Shown one piece after another: positions 36,650-46,245 of a stretch of DNA of 64,000 nt. The stretch spans positions 1 to 64,000 of the forward strand of contig JAAZCH010000166.1 of the NCBI GenBank assembly GCA_012513395.1, read 5' to 3'. Made by a program: the position numbers and the translations under genes. The notes under the pieces were generated by a model that saw only the letters and a program-made list of their open reading frames with translations, was not told where the DNA came from and did not search any database. This stretch comes from Tissierellia bacterium (GTDB lineage: Bacteria > Bacillota_A > Clostridia > Tissierellales > Peptoniphilaceae). Position 1 is the first letter of the stretch; each line of letters starts with the position of its first letter.

Positions 36650-37813
36650 ATGAATTATGTATTTATTTCGCCCCACTTCCCAGAGAATTTTAAGTATTTT
36701 GTTGTAGCTATGAAAAGACAAGGTATTAAGGTTATGGGAATAGCATCAGAACCATTTGAAGCTTTGGACATTGAATTGAAGGAATCATTGACAGAATATT
36801 ATAAAGTTGATGACATGGAAGATTACAATCAACTTTTAAAAGCTTGTGGATATTTTATTTCCAAACATGGCAGGATAGACTACATCGAGTCTCATAATGA
36901 ATATTGGCTGGAAACTGACGCAAGGTTGAGAACAGATTTTAACGTCCCTGGATATAAGATACAAGATATGGCTCCCATTAAGAAAAAGTCAGAAATGAAA
37001 AAGATTTTTGAAAAAGCAAATCTTCCTGTTGCCAGAGGCAAAATTATTTCAAATATCAAAGAAGCAAAAAAGTTTATCAAAGAAGTAGGATATCCTGTTT
37101 GCGCTAAACCTGATACGGGAGTTGGTGCTGCTGGAACATATGAAATTTCCAATGACCAAGAGCTAGAAGAATTTTTTAGCTATACACATACAGAAGATTA
37201 TATTTTTGAAGAGTTTATTTTTGGAGATATAAGCACTTTTGATGGGTTGATAGATAAAGATGGAAATATACTATTCCTAAGCTCCTTTGTATATGTGGGT
37301 GTAATGGAGATAGTTAGAGATGGCTTAGATAATTTCTATCACAATCAAGTTATTATCCCAGAAGATTTAATGGAAATGGGCTTAAAGGCAGTCGAAGAAT
37401 TTGGAATCAGAAACCGATTCTTCCATTTGGAATTTTTTAGAACTGAAGATGATGGATTGGTAGCTTTAGAGATAAATGTAAGACCTCCAGGCGGATGGTC
37501 TTTGGATATGTTTAATTATGCTAGTGATATAAATATATATGAACTTTACGCTAAGATGATTTTAGATCAAGAAGTAAATAAAATGACAGACATCAAATAT
37601 CACTGTGCTTTTTTAGGAATTAAATTTGATACAGAGCCAAAACTAAACCACTCACTGGAAGAAAGTTTAGAAAAATTTGGAGACATAATAGTTCAACATG
37701 GACCTATGGCTGATATTTTTGCACCAGTTATGGGGAATTATTCATATATTTTGAGATCTAAAGATTTTAAAGAACTTCAAGAAGCTGGTGACTTTATCAA
37801 AAATCGTGGTTAA
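36650..37813 (+). CDS. ATP-grasp ligase of unknown substrate
   Basis: A 387-aa cytosolic ATP-grasp enzyme with the biotin-carboxylase-like order: N-terminal Rossmann-like domain (1-110), ATP lid PVCAKPDTGVGAAGTYEI (149-166), EEFIFGDISTFDG, and the Mg2+ site LEINVRPPGG (Glu274, Asn276). ATP-grasp enzymes activate a carboxylate as acyl phosphate and join it to an amine or thiol. No biotin-carboxyl carrier or purine gene is nearby. The next gene, 19 nt on, is an esterase, and I recall such pairs in other genomes. The product is not known to me. Confidence 0.88.
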   Translation: MNYVFISPHFPENFKYFVVAMKRQGIKVMGIASEPFEALDIELKESLTEYYKVDDMEDYNQLLKACGYFISKHGRIDYIESHNEYWLETDARLRTDFNVPGYKIQDMAPIKKKSEMKKIFEKANLPVARGKIISNIKEAKKFIKEVGYPVCAKPDTGVGAAGTYEISNDQELEEFFSYTHTEDYIFEEFIFGDISTFDGLIDKDGNILFLSSFVYVGVMEIVRDGLDNFYHNQVIIPEDLMEMGLKAVEEFGIRNRFFHLEFFRTEDDGLVALEINVRPPGGWSLDMFNYASDINIYELYAKMILDQEVNKMTDIKYHCAFLGIKFDTEPKLNHSLEESLEKFGDIIVQHGPMADIFAPVMGNYSYILRSKDFKELQEAGDFIKNRG

Positions 37814-37832
37814 ACAAATATTGGAGGAGTAA

Positions 37833-38567
37833 ATGAAGATAGAATTTCATGAATTTTATAGTTCAAACTTAAATAGAATGATGCCATTTAAAAGTTATGG
37901 GCATGGTGGTAAACCTGTTATTGTTTTCCCGTCATCTGGTGGTAGATTTTATGAGTATGAAGACTTTATGATGATCGAGGCTGTTAAAAATTTTATTGAA
38001 GAAGGTAAATTCAGATTTTATACAGTTGACAGTATTGATAATGAGAGTTGGCTTAATAAAGGTAAGTGGCCAGGAGATATGGCAAGAACTCACAATGCAT
38101 ATGATAAGTATGTCATAGAGGAGTTCATACCCTTTGTAAAAGCTCATTCAGGTTGGGATGGACCTATGGTAGCAACAGGCTGTAGTATGGGAGGCTATCA
38201 TAGTGTGAATTTTTATTTTAGGCATCCTGATGTGTTCGACACAGTTATAGGTTTAAGCGGAATATACGATGCAAGATTTTTTGTAGGAGATAATGTTTCA
38301 GATACAGATGTCTATTTAAACAGTCCAGTGGACTATTTAAAAAATATAAACGATGAATATTATTTAAATCTATATAGAAATGGCAAAATTATAATTTGTA
38401 CGGGACAAGGAAATTGGGAAGAAGATTCTATCAGAGACACTAGAATCATGGGAGACATACTGCGAGATAAAAATATTCCTGCTTGGATTGATTTTTGGGG
38501 ACATGATGTACATCATGATTGGCCATGGTGGAGAATACAAATGCCATACTTTTTATCAAAGCTATAA
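37833..38567 (+). CDS. Cytosolic esterase-like alpha/beta hydrolase paired with the ATP-grasp gene
   Basis: A 244-aa hydrolase of the esterase-D-like group (COG4947-type). Nucleophile elbow GCSMGG with Ser118; His candidates lie in GHDVHHDW (224-228). It has no signal peptide, so it acts in the cytoplasm. The strong GGAGG ahead of ATG 37833 and the short gap to the ATP-grasp gene imply joint expression. It could release or transfer the acyl product of the ligase; that is inference. Confidence 0.87.
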   Translation: MKIEFHEFYSSNLNRMMPFKSYGHGGKPVIVFPSSGGRFYEYEDFMMIEAVKNFIEEGKFRFYTVDSIDNESWLNKGKWPGDMARTHNAYDKYVIEEFIPFVKAHSGWDGPMVATGCSMGGYHSVNFYFRHPDVFDTVIGLSGIYDARFFVGDNVSDTDVYLNSPVDYLKNINDEYYLNLYRNGKIIICTGQGNWEEDSIRDTRIMGDILRDKNIPAWIDFWGHDVHHDWPWWRIQMPYFLSKL

Positions 38568-38601
38568 AATTCATATTTAGCAATCATTATTATCAAATAT
38601 A

Positions 38602-38645
38602 AAACCTCTAATTCTACACACAAAGAATTGGAGGTTTCTTTGATT
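38602..38645 (+). terminator. Terminator after the esterase gene
   Basis: AAACCTCTAATTCT (38602-38615) pairs with AGAATTGGAGGTTT (38624-38637), with one G-U pair, followed by CTTTGATTTTT. Confidence 0.8.
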
Positions 38646-38680
38646 TTTATAATTGAATATCATAGATGAGGGTTTCATGG

Positions 38681-38709
38681 TTTAAATTTTCTTGAAAAAG
38701 GTTTATAAT
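38681..38709 (+). promoter_or_regulatory. Promoter of dnaX operon
   Basis: TTTAAA (38681-38686), 17-nt spacer, perfect TATAAT (38704-38709). GGAGG follows at 38717-38721, giving a very short leader. No SRP RNA is visible here, although ffs often precedes dnaX in Firmicutes. Confidence 0.55.
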
Positions 38710-38732
38710 GATTTACGGAGGATAAAATATTT

Positions 38733-40337
38733 ATGTATAAAGCTTTATATAGGAAATACAGACCTAAAACATTTGATGATGTTATAGGCCAAGAACATAT
38801 AACCAGAGTATTAAAAAATCAACTAAAGACTAACACTATTTCCCATGCCTATTTGTTCTCGGGAACAAGAGGAACTGGAAAAACTTCTTGTGCAAAAATT
38901 TTAGCTAGGGCAGTGAACTGTGAATCTGATGGCGAGAAACCTTGCAATGTATGCGCAAGTTGTTTGGAGAGCTTAGATGATTCGTCTATAGATATCATCG
39001 AGATGGACGGAGCTAGTAATAGTGGGGTAGATCATATACGTAATCTCAAAGATAGAGCATTTTATCAGCCTACTTCATTAAAATACAAGGTCTATATTAT
39101 AGACGAGGTTCATATGTTAACCAGAGAGGCATTTAATGCACTATTAAAAATACTGGAAGAACCACCTGCTCATTTAATTTTTATTCTGGCGACTACTGAA
39201 CAAGAAAGAATACCTCTAACGATTTTATCTAGATGTCAAAAATTTCAATTTAGAAGAATAAGCTCAAAAGAAATTAAATCATCTTTACAGTTAATTTCAA
39301 AAAATGAGGGAATTACTCTAGATGATAAAACTTATAATTTAATAATTAATAACTCAGATGGTTCCATGAGAGATGCTCAAAGTATCATGGAGCAACTTGT
39401 ATCTTCAGGAGAAAAAAATATTGAATATAATTTCGCTGCAAATATTTTAGGAGTAGTGAGTACTGATATACTTTTTCAATTAATAAATACAATTCATGAA
39501 GAAGAACCGGGAAAATTACTAGAAATATTAGACGAAACTATTTCATCGGGAAAAGACATTGAGCAATTGGGAAAAGATATTTTAAATCATTTTAGAAGTT
39601 TAATGCTTGCTAAAGTTTCTAAAGATTCTTTGTCCAGATTAATCCACGCAAACGAAGAACAATATATTGAGCAAAGTAAAAAATTTTCTTTGGAAAATAT
39701 TCTTTTATTCATGGAAAAAATGATTAATCAATTAAGTGAAATCAAATATTCTCAACAAAAGCGTACGCTTTTAGAAATAGTGATGTTAGAAATTCTAAAT
39801 AAAAATAATAATTTTATCGAAACAAATAAAGAAAACGAAGTTTCTCCATCTGTTCTTGAAATTAATTCCAATGAAGCTATAATTGATAGTGATGTTGATC
39901 TTGTGGATAAAGTAGAAATGCACATAAACGAAACGTCAAATGAGGAAAAAATTAATATAACTCCTGATGAGAAGGTTCCAAAGGAAAGCAAGCAAACTCT
40001 TGATCTTAAGAGAATAAAAAATGATTGGAATGAGATACTAGCAGAGGTGAGAAATTCTACGAGAAAACTGTTACATGCATATATAATCGAAGCGAGCCTT
40101 ATGGATTATAAAAATGGAAAAATAGTTTTGGGATTTTCTAAAGAGTATGAATTTCACAAAAATAATTTAATGAGAATAGAAAATCGTGAATTCCTTGAAA
40201 ACGTTGTAAGTATGTTTTATAATATGGATATAAAAGTTGATTCTATATTTATTGATGACAAAAGCTACAATGCAATAGAAAAAGACATAGAAACTTTGAC
40301 CAAGCTTGTAGGGGAAGAAAATATAAAAATACTCTAG
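38733..40337 (+). CDS. dnaX: DNA polymerase III subunits gamma/tau
   Basis: The 534-aa clamp-loader ATPase. MYKALYRKYRPKTFDDVIGQ at the start, Walker A GTRGTGKTS (44-52), zinc-site Cys63/71/74/77, Walker B with DEVHML, and sensor ILATTE followed by SRCQ. The C-terminal ~170 residues are a divergent tau-like tail. Tau binds the polymerase and helicase in Bacillus. Followed after 8 nt by ybaB and recR, the classic arrangement. Confidence 0.96.
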   Translation: MYKALYRKYRPKTFDDVIGQEHITRVLKNQLKTNTISHAYLFSGTRGTGKTSCAKILARAVNCESDGEKPCNVCASCLESLDDSSIDIIEMDGASNSGVDHIRNLKDRAFYQPTSLKYKVYIIDEVHMLTREAFNALLKILEEPPAHLIFILATTEQERIPLTILSRCQKFQFRRISSKEIKSSLQLISKNEGITLDDKTYNLIINNSDGSMRDAQSIMEQLVSSGEKNIEYNFAANILGVVSTDILFQLINTIHEEEPGKLLEILDETISSGKDIEQLGKDILNHFRSLMLAKVSKDSLSRLIHANEEQYIEQSKKFSLENILLFMEKMINQLSEIKYSQQKRTLLEIVMLEILNKNNNFIETNKENEVSPSVLEINSNEAIIDSDVDLVDKVEMHINETSNEEKINITPDEKVPKESKQTLDLKRIKNDWNEILAEVRNSTRKLLHAYIIEASLMDYKNGKIVLGFSKEYEFHKNNLMRIENREFLENVVSMFYNMDIKVDSIFIDDKSYNAIEKDIETLTKLVGEENIKIL

Positions 40338-40345
40338 GAGGGATT

Positions 40346-40681
40346 ATGGGAAGAGGGTTTGGCGGTATGCCCAAAAACATGAACAATATGATGAAACAGT
40401 TTGAGAAAATGCAAAAAGATATGGAAAAAACTCAAGCTGAACTAGAAGAAAGAACTATTGAAACTTCATCAGGTGGTGGAGCTGTAAAAGCCGTGATGAA
40501 TGGAAAGAAGGAACTTCTAGAACTATATATAGATGAAGATATAATAGAACCCGATGATGCAGAAATGCTACAAGATTTAATAATAGCTTGTGTAAATTCT
40601 GCAATTAGAGAAATAGATGAAATGACCAATAAAGAAATGTCTAAATTCACTGGCGGTTTAAATATACCGGGGCTAAGTTAA
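40346..40681 (+). CDS. YbaB/EbfC nucleoid-associated protein
   Basis: A 111-aa DNA-binding protein. Met/Gly-rich start (GGMPKNMNNMMKQFEKMQ), a central SSGGGAVKAVMNGKKEL and a helical C-terminal part are family hallmarks. It forms tweezer-like dimers on DNA. GGAGGG precedes the ATG. Its stop overlaps the recR start by one base (TAATG). Confidence 0.95.
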   Translation: MGRGFGGMPKNMNNMMKQFEKMQKDMEKTQAELEERTIETSSGGGAVKAVMNGKKELLELYIDEDIIEPDDAEMLQDLIIACVNSAIREIDEMTNKEMSKFTGGLNIPGLS

Positions 40682-41262
40682 TGGACAGTCCAATAGATAA
40701 TTTAATAAACCAATTATCTAGACTTCCCGGAATCGGCAAAAAGACAGCTCAAAGATTGGCGTATCATATAATAGATTTGGATAGCAATAGAGTTATCCAA
40801 TTGACAGATGCTATAACAAAGGCTAAAGAAAATTCAGGCCTATGCAGCATATGTAATAATGTTACAGATACAGACCCTTGTGAAATTTGCAAGGCTGAGG
40901 ATAGAAACCATCGCGTAATATGCGTTGTGGAATATCCAAAGGATGTCTTATCTATAGAAAAGGCAGAGAGGTATGACGGGTTATACCATGTATTACATGG
41001 TGATATTGTAAGTGCTTCAGATGGCGATGTTAAAATTAAAAACTTGTTAGAAAGAATTAGAGACAATGATGTAAATGAAATAATTTTGGCTTTTAATCCT
41101 AATGCAAGTGGACAGGCATCAATTATTTATTTATCTGAACTACTAAAACCCCTTGGAATTAAAGTTACCAAAATCGCATACGGTCTACCTTATGGCAGTG
41201 ATATGGACTTTTTTGACAAAGAAACCATTAATATTGCGATTGCTAACAGAACAGAAATATAA
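40681..41262 (+). CDS. recR: Recombination protein RecR
   Basis: A 193-aa recombination mediator acting with RecO/RecF in gap repair. Helix-hairpin-helix LSRLPGIGKKTAQRLA at 12-27, zinc finger Cys55/58/67/70, and a Toprim domain starting at VICVVEYPKD. Slightly shorter than the usual ~198 aa but complete. The start is coupled to the ybaB stop. Urocanate hydratase follows after 19 nt without a terminator. Confidence 0.96.
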   Translation: MDSPIDNLINQLSRLPGIGKKTAQRLAYHIIDLDSNRVIQLTDAITKAKENSGLCSICNNVTDTDPCEICKAEDRNHRVICVVEYPKDVLSIEKAERYDGLYHVLHGDIVSASDGDVKIKNLLERIRDNDVNEIILAFNPNASGQASIIYLSELLKPLGIKVTKIAYGLPYGSDMDFFDKETINIAIANRTEI

Positions 41263-41281
41263 TCGCAAAGGATGATGAAAA

Positions 41282-43306
41282 ATGCACAAAAATTCAGAAA
41301 TTTCAAAAGCAATGAAGATTAAACTAGACGGTATTTTACCAGAATACCCAAAGTTTACACCAGGTATCAGAAGAGCACCAAAAAGAGAGGCGGATCTATC
41401 AGAACAAGAAGTGGAACTAGCACTTAAAAATGCACTTAGGTATATACCAGAGGAGTTTCACGAAGAAATGGCTGCAGAGTTTTATGAAGAATTAATGACT
41501 CACGGAAGAATCTATGGATATAGATTTAGACCAACAGAAGAACTTCACGGAAAACCTATTGACGAATACAAAGGTAATTGTATTGAAGGAAAAGCATTCC
41601 AAGTCATGATTGACAACAATCTTTCCTTTGAAATTGCATTATATCCATATGAATTAGTAACATATGGAGAGACAGGACAAGTATGTCAAAACTGGATGCA
41701 ATACAGATTGATTATGAAGTATTTGGAAGAACTTACAGATGAGCAAACATTGGTAATCTATTCAGGACATCCAGTGGGACTATTTAATTCTAGAAAAGAA
41801 GCACCTAGAACTATCATTACAAATGGATTGATGATAGGAATGTATGACGATTTAGAAAACTTCAACAGAGCAGCAGCAATGGGAGTAGCTAACTACGGAC
41901 AAATGACTGCAGGTGGATGGATGTATATCGGACCACAAGGAATCGTTCACGGAACTTACAACACACTTTTAAATGCAGGAAGACTAAAATTAGGAATTCC
42001 AGATGAAGGCAACTTAGCAGGAGTACTATTTGTAACTTCAGGACTAGGTGGAATGAGTGGAGCGCAAGGAAAGGCTTGTAACATTGCAGGTGGAGTGTCA
42101 ATAATTGCAGAAGTTGACGACTCTAGAATAGGTACAAGATACGAACAAGGTTGGGTAGACGAAAGAGTAGAAGATCCAAAAGCAGCTTTTGACATTGCAA
42201 AAGAATACATGGATAAAAAAGAACCAAGAGCAATAGCATTCCATGGAAATATTGTAGACTTATTGCAATATGCAGTTGATAATAATATTGAAATTCCACT
42301 ACTTTCAGACCAAACATCATGTCACGAACCATATACAGGTGGATATTGCCCAGTTCGAGTAACATTTGAAGAAAGAACAGAATTATTAGCAACAGACAAA
42401 GAGAAATTCAAAGAACTAGTAAATCAAACTTTGAAAGAACATTATGAATTAATTAAAACATTATGTTCTAGAGGAACTTATTTCTTCGACTATGGTAACT
42501 CATTTATGAAAGCTATATTCGATGCAGGCGTAAAAGAAATTTCTAAAAACGGTTTAGATGACAGACATGGATTCATCTGGCCATCATATGTAGAAGATAT
42601 CTTAGGGCCAAGACTATTCGACTTTGGATATGGACCATTCAGATGGGTATGCTTAAGTGGAAAAGATGAAGACTTAAGAACAACTGACCACGCAGCAATG
42701 GAGATAATCGATCCAGATAGAAGATACCAAGATAGAGATAACTGGATTTGGATTAGAGATGCAGAAAAGAATAAGATGGTAGTTGGAACAAAAGCAAGAA
42801 TTCTTTACTCAGATGCATTAGGTAGAAGAGACATAGCTTTGAAATTCAATGAACTAGTAAGAGAAGGAAAAGTAGGACCAATCATGCTAGGAAGAGACCA
42901 CCACGATACTGGTGGAACAGACTCACCATTTAGAGAAACTTCTAATATTTATGATGGATCCAACATAATGGCAGACCAAGCTACTCAAATCTTCGCTGGA
43001 AATGCAGCAAGAGGTATGAGCTTGATAGCACTGCATAATGGTGGTGGAGTAGGTATTGGAAAATCTATCAACGGAGGATTCGGTCTTGTACTGGATGGAT
43101 CAGAAGAAATAGATAAAGTAATTAAAACAGCAATGCCATGGGACGTTATGGGTGGAGTAGCTCGTAGATCATGGGCTAGAAACGAAAATGCTATTTCAAC
43201 TTGTATAGAATACAATGAAATAACAGAAGGAAAAGATCATCTTACACTTCCATACATTGCAAGTGACGATGTAATTAAAAATGCAATAAAGAATTATAAA
43301 AAATAA
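41282..43306 (+). CDS. hutU: Urocanate hydratase (long form)
   Basis: Hydrates urocanate to imidazolonepropionate in histidine breakdown, using NAD+ as an electrophile. It shows GGWMYIGPQGIVHGTYNTLL, the NAD-site SGLGGMSGAQGKA, and GRDHHDTGG near the C-terminus. At 674 aa it is the long clostridial/Bacteroidetes form, not the ~550-aa proteobacterial/Bacillus form. No hutH, hutI or formimidoyltransferase gene is in the window. It follows recR by 19 nt, and its regular codon choice (frequent GGA, AAC, TTC, GCA) looks like that of a strongly expressed gene, unlike recR. Confidence 0.95.
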   Translation: MHKNSEISKAMKIKLDGILPEYPKFTPGIRRAPKREADLSEQEVELALKNALRYIPEEFHEEMAAEFYEELMTHGRIYGYRFRPTEELHGKPIDEYKGNCIEGKAFQVMIDNNLSFEIALYPYELVTYGETGQVCQNWMQYRLIMKYLEELTDEQTLVIYSGHPVGLFNSRKEAPRTIITNGLMIGMYDDLENFNRAAAMGVANYGQMTAGGWMYIGPQGIVHGTYNTLLNAGRLKLGIPDEGNLAGVLFVTSGLGGMSGAQGKACNIAGGVSIIAEVDDSRIGTRYEQGWVDERVEDPKAAFDIAKEYMDKKEPRAIAFHGNIVDLLQYAVDNNIEIPLLSDQTSCHEPYTGGYCPVRVTFEERTELLATDKEKFKELVNQTLKEHYELIKTLCSRGTYFFDYGNSFMKAIFDAGVKEISKNGLDDRHGFIWPSYVEDILGPRLFDFGYGPFRWVCLSGKDEDLRTTDHAAMEIIDPDRRYQDRDNWIWIRDAEKNKMVVGTKARILYSDALGRRDIALKFNELVREGKVGPIMLGRDHHDTGGTDSPFRETSNIYDGSNIMADQATQIFAGNAARGMSLIALHNGGGVGIGKSINGGFGLVLDGSEEIDKVIKTAMPWDVMGGVARRSWARNENAISTCIEYNEITEGKDHLTLPYIASDDVIKNAIKNYKK

Positions 43307-43328
43307 GTGAAATTGTGTGAAAACACCC

Positions 43329-43375
43329 AAAGCTTGGCTATTTTAATGCCGAGCTTTGATTTATTTTCTCCTACT
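43329..43375 (+). terminator. Terminator after hutU
   Basis: AAAGCTTGGC (43329-43338) pairs with GCCGAGCTTT (43348-43357), with one G-U pair, followed by GATTTATTTTCTC. Confidence 0.78.
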
Positions 43376-43422
43376 AGGGTAAAATTACTAATACATACAA
43401 TATATTTAGAAAGAAGGGAAAG

Positions 43423-45282
43423 ATGAAAAAAAATACTAAGATGCCGAATTCATATTTTTATCTAATTGTAATCGGCATTATGATTCTTGTTAACTTTTTT
43501 ATTCTGCCTCGGTTTGCAAAGGATTCAGTGACGGAGGTCAGTTATGATACTTTTATAAGTCAAACTGATAATGGTGAGATAGAAAAAGCAGAAATCTTAG
43601 ATAAGCGTATTAAATATACATTAAAAGAAGATGCCGATAATATTTATTCTGTTCAAAAATTCGAATATGGTGAAGATGGCGAGTTGATAGCTAGATTACA
43701 TCAAAATGGAGTAGAATTTGGAAGAGTATCTGAAGAAAGAAATGCAATACTAACATCTATACTAAGTTTAGTGTTTCAAATATTGTTTTTTGTCGGTATT
43801 TGGATGGTATTTAGTAGAGTTTTATTTAAGAACATGGGTGGTGGAGCTGGTGCCATGAATTTAGGCAAATCAAATGCAAAAATTTATGCGGAATCCACTG
43901 AAGGAATTACATTTGAAGATGTCGCAGGACAAGATGAAGCCAAAGAAGCATTGACTGAGATAGTGGATTTTTTACACCAACCTCAAAAATATTCTAGTAT
44001 AGGAGCTAAACTTCCTAAAGGCGCACTATTAGTTGGTCCACCAGGAACAGGTAAAACTTTGTTAGCCAGAGCAGTTGCAGGGGAAGCAAAAGTTCCTTTC
44101 TTTTCAATATCAGGTTCCGATTTTGTCGAGATGTTTGTCGGATTAGGAGCTGCAAAGGTTAGAGATCTTTTTGAAGAAGCTAATAAAAAGGCGCCGTGTA
44201 TCGTTTTTATTGATGAAATTGATACTATCGGTAAAAAAAGAGACTCCATGGGCTTTGGAGGCAATGATGAAAGGGAACAAACTCTAAATCAATTGCTTTC
44301 TGAGATGGATGGATTCGACGCTAATAAAGGGGTTGTAATTTTAGGTGCTACTAATAGACCTGATACTCTAGACCCTGCGTTATTAAGACCTGGTAGATTT
44401 GATAGACGTATTCCTGTTGAACTTCCTGATTTAAAGGGAAGAGAAGATATTTTGAAAGTGCATTTAAAAAATGTAAGACATGCTCCAGATTTGGATGTTA
44501 ACCTTATTGCAAGATCAACTGCTGGTGCCAGTGGTGCAGACCTTGCTAATATGGTAAATGAAGCAGCTTTGCGAGCTGTACGACAGGGAAGAAATAGAGT
44601 AGAAAATGAAGACTTACATGAAAGTGTCGAAGTTGTTATAGCAGGATATCAAAAGAAAAATGCTGTTATCAGTCCAAGGGAAAAGGAAATAATTGCATAT
44701 CATGAAGTTGGACATGCACTAGTTGCAGCTAAACAAACTAACTCTGCGCCAGTAACAAAAATTACTATAGTTCCAAGAACCTCTGGTGCATTGGGATATA
44801 CTATGCAAGTAGATGAAGAAGATAAGTATATATATACTGCAGAAGATGCATTTAACAAAATAGTTACCTTCACTGGAGGAAGATCAGCAGAAGAGTTGGT
44901 ATTCAATACTAGAACCAGTGGCGCTAGCAATGATATACAACAAGCGACAAAGATAGCTAGAGCAATGATTACTCAATATGGCATGACAGATGAAATTGGG
45001 ATGGTAAATATTGAAAGTCAAGTAAATCCTTATTTAGGCGGAGATACTGTGATGAATGCATCAGATAAAACTGCCAGAATTGTGGATGAAGAAGTTAAGC
45101 GAATCGTAGAAAAAGCTCACGAGACAGCAATTAACATTCTTAAAGAAAATATGGATAAGCTCCATGAGATTTCTAGATATTTATTAGAAAAAGAAACAAT
45201 AACTGGTGAAGAATTTATGGAAATCTTAAATAAAGTTACGCCACAAATAGAAGACAATATAGATAATAATTTAGATTATTAA
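43423..45282 (+). CDS. ftsH: ATP-dependent zinc metalloprotease FtsH
   Basis: The 619-aa membrane AAA protease that degrades misassembled and regulatory proteins. Two helices (about 10-28 and 108-128) flank a short outside loop. AAA module: Walker A GPPGTGKT (205-212), Walker B VFIDEID, SRH region [22 protein letters not shown]. Zinc site HEVGH (427-431) and a downstream Asp in the conserved helix region. GAAGGGAAAG precedes ATG 43423. Not next to tilS/hpt, its common neighbours. Confidence 0.97.
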   Translation: MKKNTKMPNSYFYLIVIGIMILVNFFILPRFAKDSVTEVSYDTFISQTDNGEIEKAEILDKRIKYTLKEDADNIYSVQKFEYGEDGELIARLHQNGVEFGRVSEERNAILTSILSLVFQILFFVGIWMVFSRVLFKNMGGGAGAMNLGKSNAKIYAESTEGITFEDVAGQDEAKEALTEIVDFLHQPQKYSSIGAKLPKGALLVGPPGTGKTLLARAVAGEAKVPFFSISGSDFVEMFVGLGAAKVRDLFEEANKKAPCIVFIDEIDTIGKKRDSMGFGGNDEREQTLNQLLSEMDGFDANKGVVILGATNRPDTLDPALLRPGRFDRRIPVELPDLKGREDILKVHLKNVRHAPDLDVNLIARSTAGASGADLANMVNEAALRAVRQGRNRVENEDLHESVEVVIAGYQKKNAVISPREKEIIAYHEVGHALVAAKQTNSAPVTKITIVPRTSGALGYTMQVDEEDKYIYTAEDAFNKIVTFTGGRSAEELVFNTRTSGASNDIQQATKIARAMITQYGMTDEIGMVNIESQVNPYLGGDTVMNASDKTARIVDEEVKRIVEKAHETAINILKENMDKLHEISRYLLEKETITGEEFMEILNKVTPQIEDNIDNNLDY

Positions 45283-45290
45283 ATTTAATC

Positions 45291-45330
45291 AAAATCCCAT
45301 TACTAAACATAATGGGATTTTAAAATTTTT
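45291..45330 (+). terminator. Terminator after ftsH
   Basis: AAAATCCCATTA (45291-45302) pairs perfectly with TAATGGGATTTT (45310-45321), followed by AAAATTTTT. Confidence 0.8.
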
Positions 45331-45345
45331 AGGAGATGAGGAGCT

Positions 45346-45861
45346 ATGAAAAAAGGTTATATACATGTTTACACTGGAAATGGTAAGGGAAAAACTACTG
45401 CGGCATTGGGTTTATCTGTAAGAGCTGCTTGCGCTGGATTAGAAGTTTACATTGGGCAATTTTTAAAAGGTATGGATTATTCAGAATTAAAACTTCCTGA
45501 ATATTTTTCAAATATTACCATGGAACAGTTTGGATCTGATTATTTTATAGAACAAAACCCTAGTGAAGAAGACCAGAAAAAAGCAGATATAGGATTTAAA
45601 AAAGTGGAAGAAATTTTACTTTCTGATAAGTACGATTTAGTTATACTGGATGAAATATTAGTGGCTGTATCTTTAGGCTTGGTAAATTCAGATGAGTTGT
45701 TGAATGCTATCAAAAATAAAAATCCTAAAATAGAACTTGTACTTACAGGTAGGAACGCATCAGAAGAAATAATTGACATTGCAGACTTAGTAACTGAGAT
45801 GAAAGAGATAAAACATTATTATCAAAAAGGTGTACAAGCTAGAATTGGAATTGAAAAATAA
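45346..45861 (+). CDS. cobO: Cob(I)yrinic acid a,c-diamide adenosyltransferase
   Basis: A 171-aa ATP:corrinoid adenosyltransferase of the CobA/BtuR type, transferring adenosyl from ATP to cob(I)alamin. P-loop GNGKGKTT (11-18), the GQFLKGMDYSE segment and the LVILDEI...LTGRNA motifs are diagnostic. GGAGATGAGG stands ahead of the ATG. No other corrin gene is in the window, so it may serve salvage of exogenous cobamide. Ends at a hairpin shared with the convergent glutaredoxin gene. Confidence 0.94.
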   Translation: MKKGYIHVYTGNGKGKTTAALGLSVRAACAGLEVYIGQFLKGMDYSELKLPEYFSNITMEQFGSDYFIEQNPSEEDQKKADIGFKKVEEILLSDKYDLVILDEILVAVSLGLVNSDELLNAIKNKNPKIELVLTGRNASEEIIDIADLVTEMKEIKHYYQKGVQARIGIEK

Positions 45862-45864
45862 GAA

Positions 45865-45905
45865 AACGACTAGAATTGCACATAGGTTCTAGTCGTTAAA
45901 TTTTT
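45865..45905. terminator. Bidirectional terminator between cobO and glutaredoxin gene
   Basis: AACGACTAGAA (45865-45875) pairs perfectly with TTCTAGTCGTT (45887-45897), followed by AAATTTTTTT. Confidence 0.8.
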
Positions 45906-46172
45906 TTATTTAAATTGTTGAAAATCATCCATATTAACTGGATTATAAAAATTACCTTTTTCATCCATCAATGTAGGAACTCCTACATAACCACCTTCTT
46001 TGATTTTATCAAAGTAGGATTCGGTATCTCTAAACTTTAAAAACTCTTTTAACTCTGATATTGAATTGGAAATGTCGACATTTCTAAATTCTATTCCCTC
46101 ATTTTCAAGTTTTTCAATTATTGGTGGACATTCTGGGCATTTATTACTAGTGAATAATATCAATTTCTCCAT
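45906..46172 (-). CDS. Glutaredoxin-like protein
   Basis: An 88-aa thioredoxin-fold protein with SNKCPECPP (C12, C15) and the cis-Pro segment GGYVGVPTLMD. The CPEC active site and a slightly longer middle region match the glutaredoxin-related group found in anaerobes (COG4545-like), rather than classic glutathione-dependent Grx. Likely a small cytosolic thiol reductant. Its partner could be the TrxB encoded elsewhere in this window (inference). Confidence 0.87.
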   Translation of the reverse strand: MEKLILFTSNKCPECPPIIEKLENEGIEFRNVDISNSISELKEFLKFRDTESYFDKIKEGGYVGVPTLMDEKGNFYNPVNMDDFQQFK

Positions 46173-46245
46173 ATTACCATCTCCATATATTTATTTTCAT
46201 ATTTATTATTCCCCATTTATGTTATTATTATTCATGGAGGTAATC

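Noticed and set aside
38568..38732. SRP RNA gene expected ahead of dnaX
   Set aside because: The gap holds only a terminator and a promoter; no GNAR-tetraloop stem typical of the SRP Alu/S domain is seen.
46066..46245. Extended open frame ahead of the BofA-like protein
   Set aside because: It runs antisense through the glutaredoxin gene start; ATG 46246 with GGAGG matches the family length.
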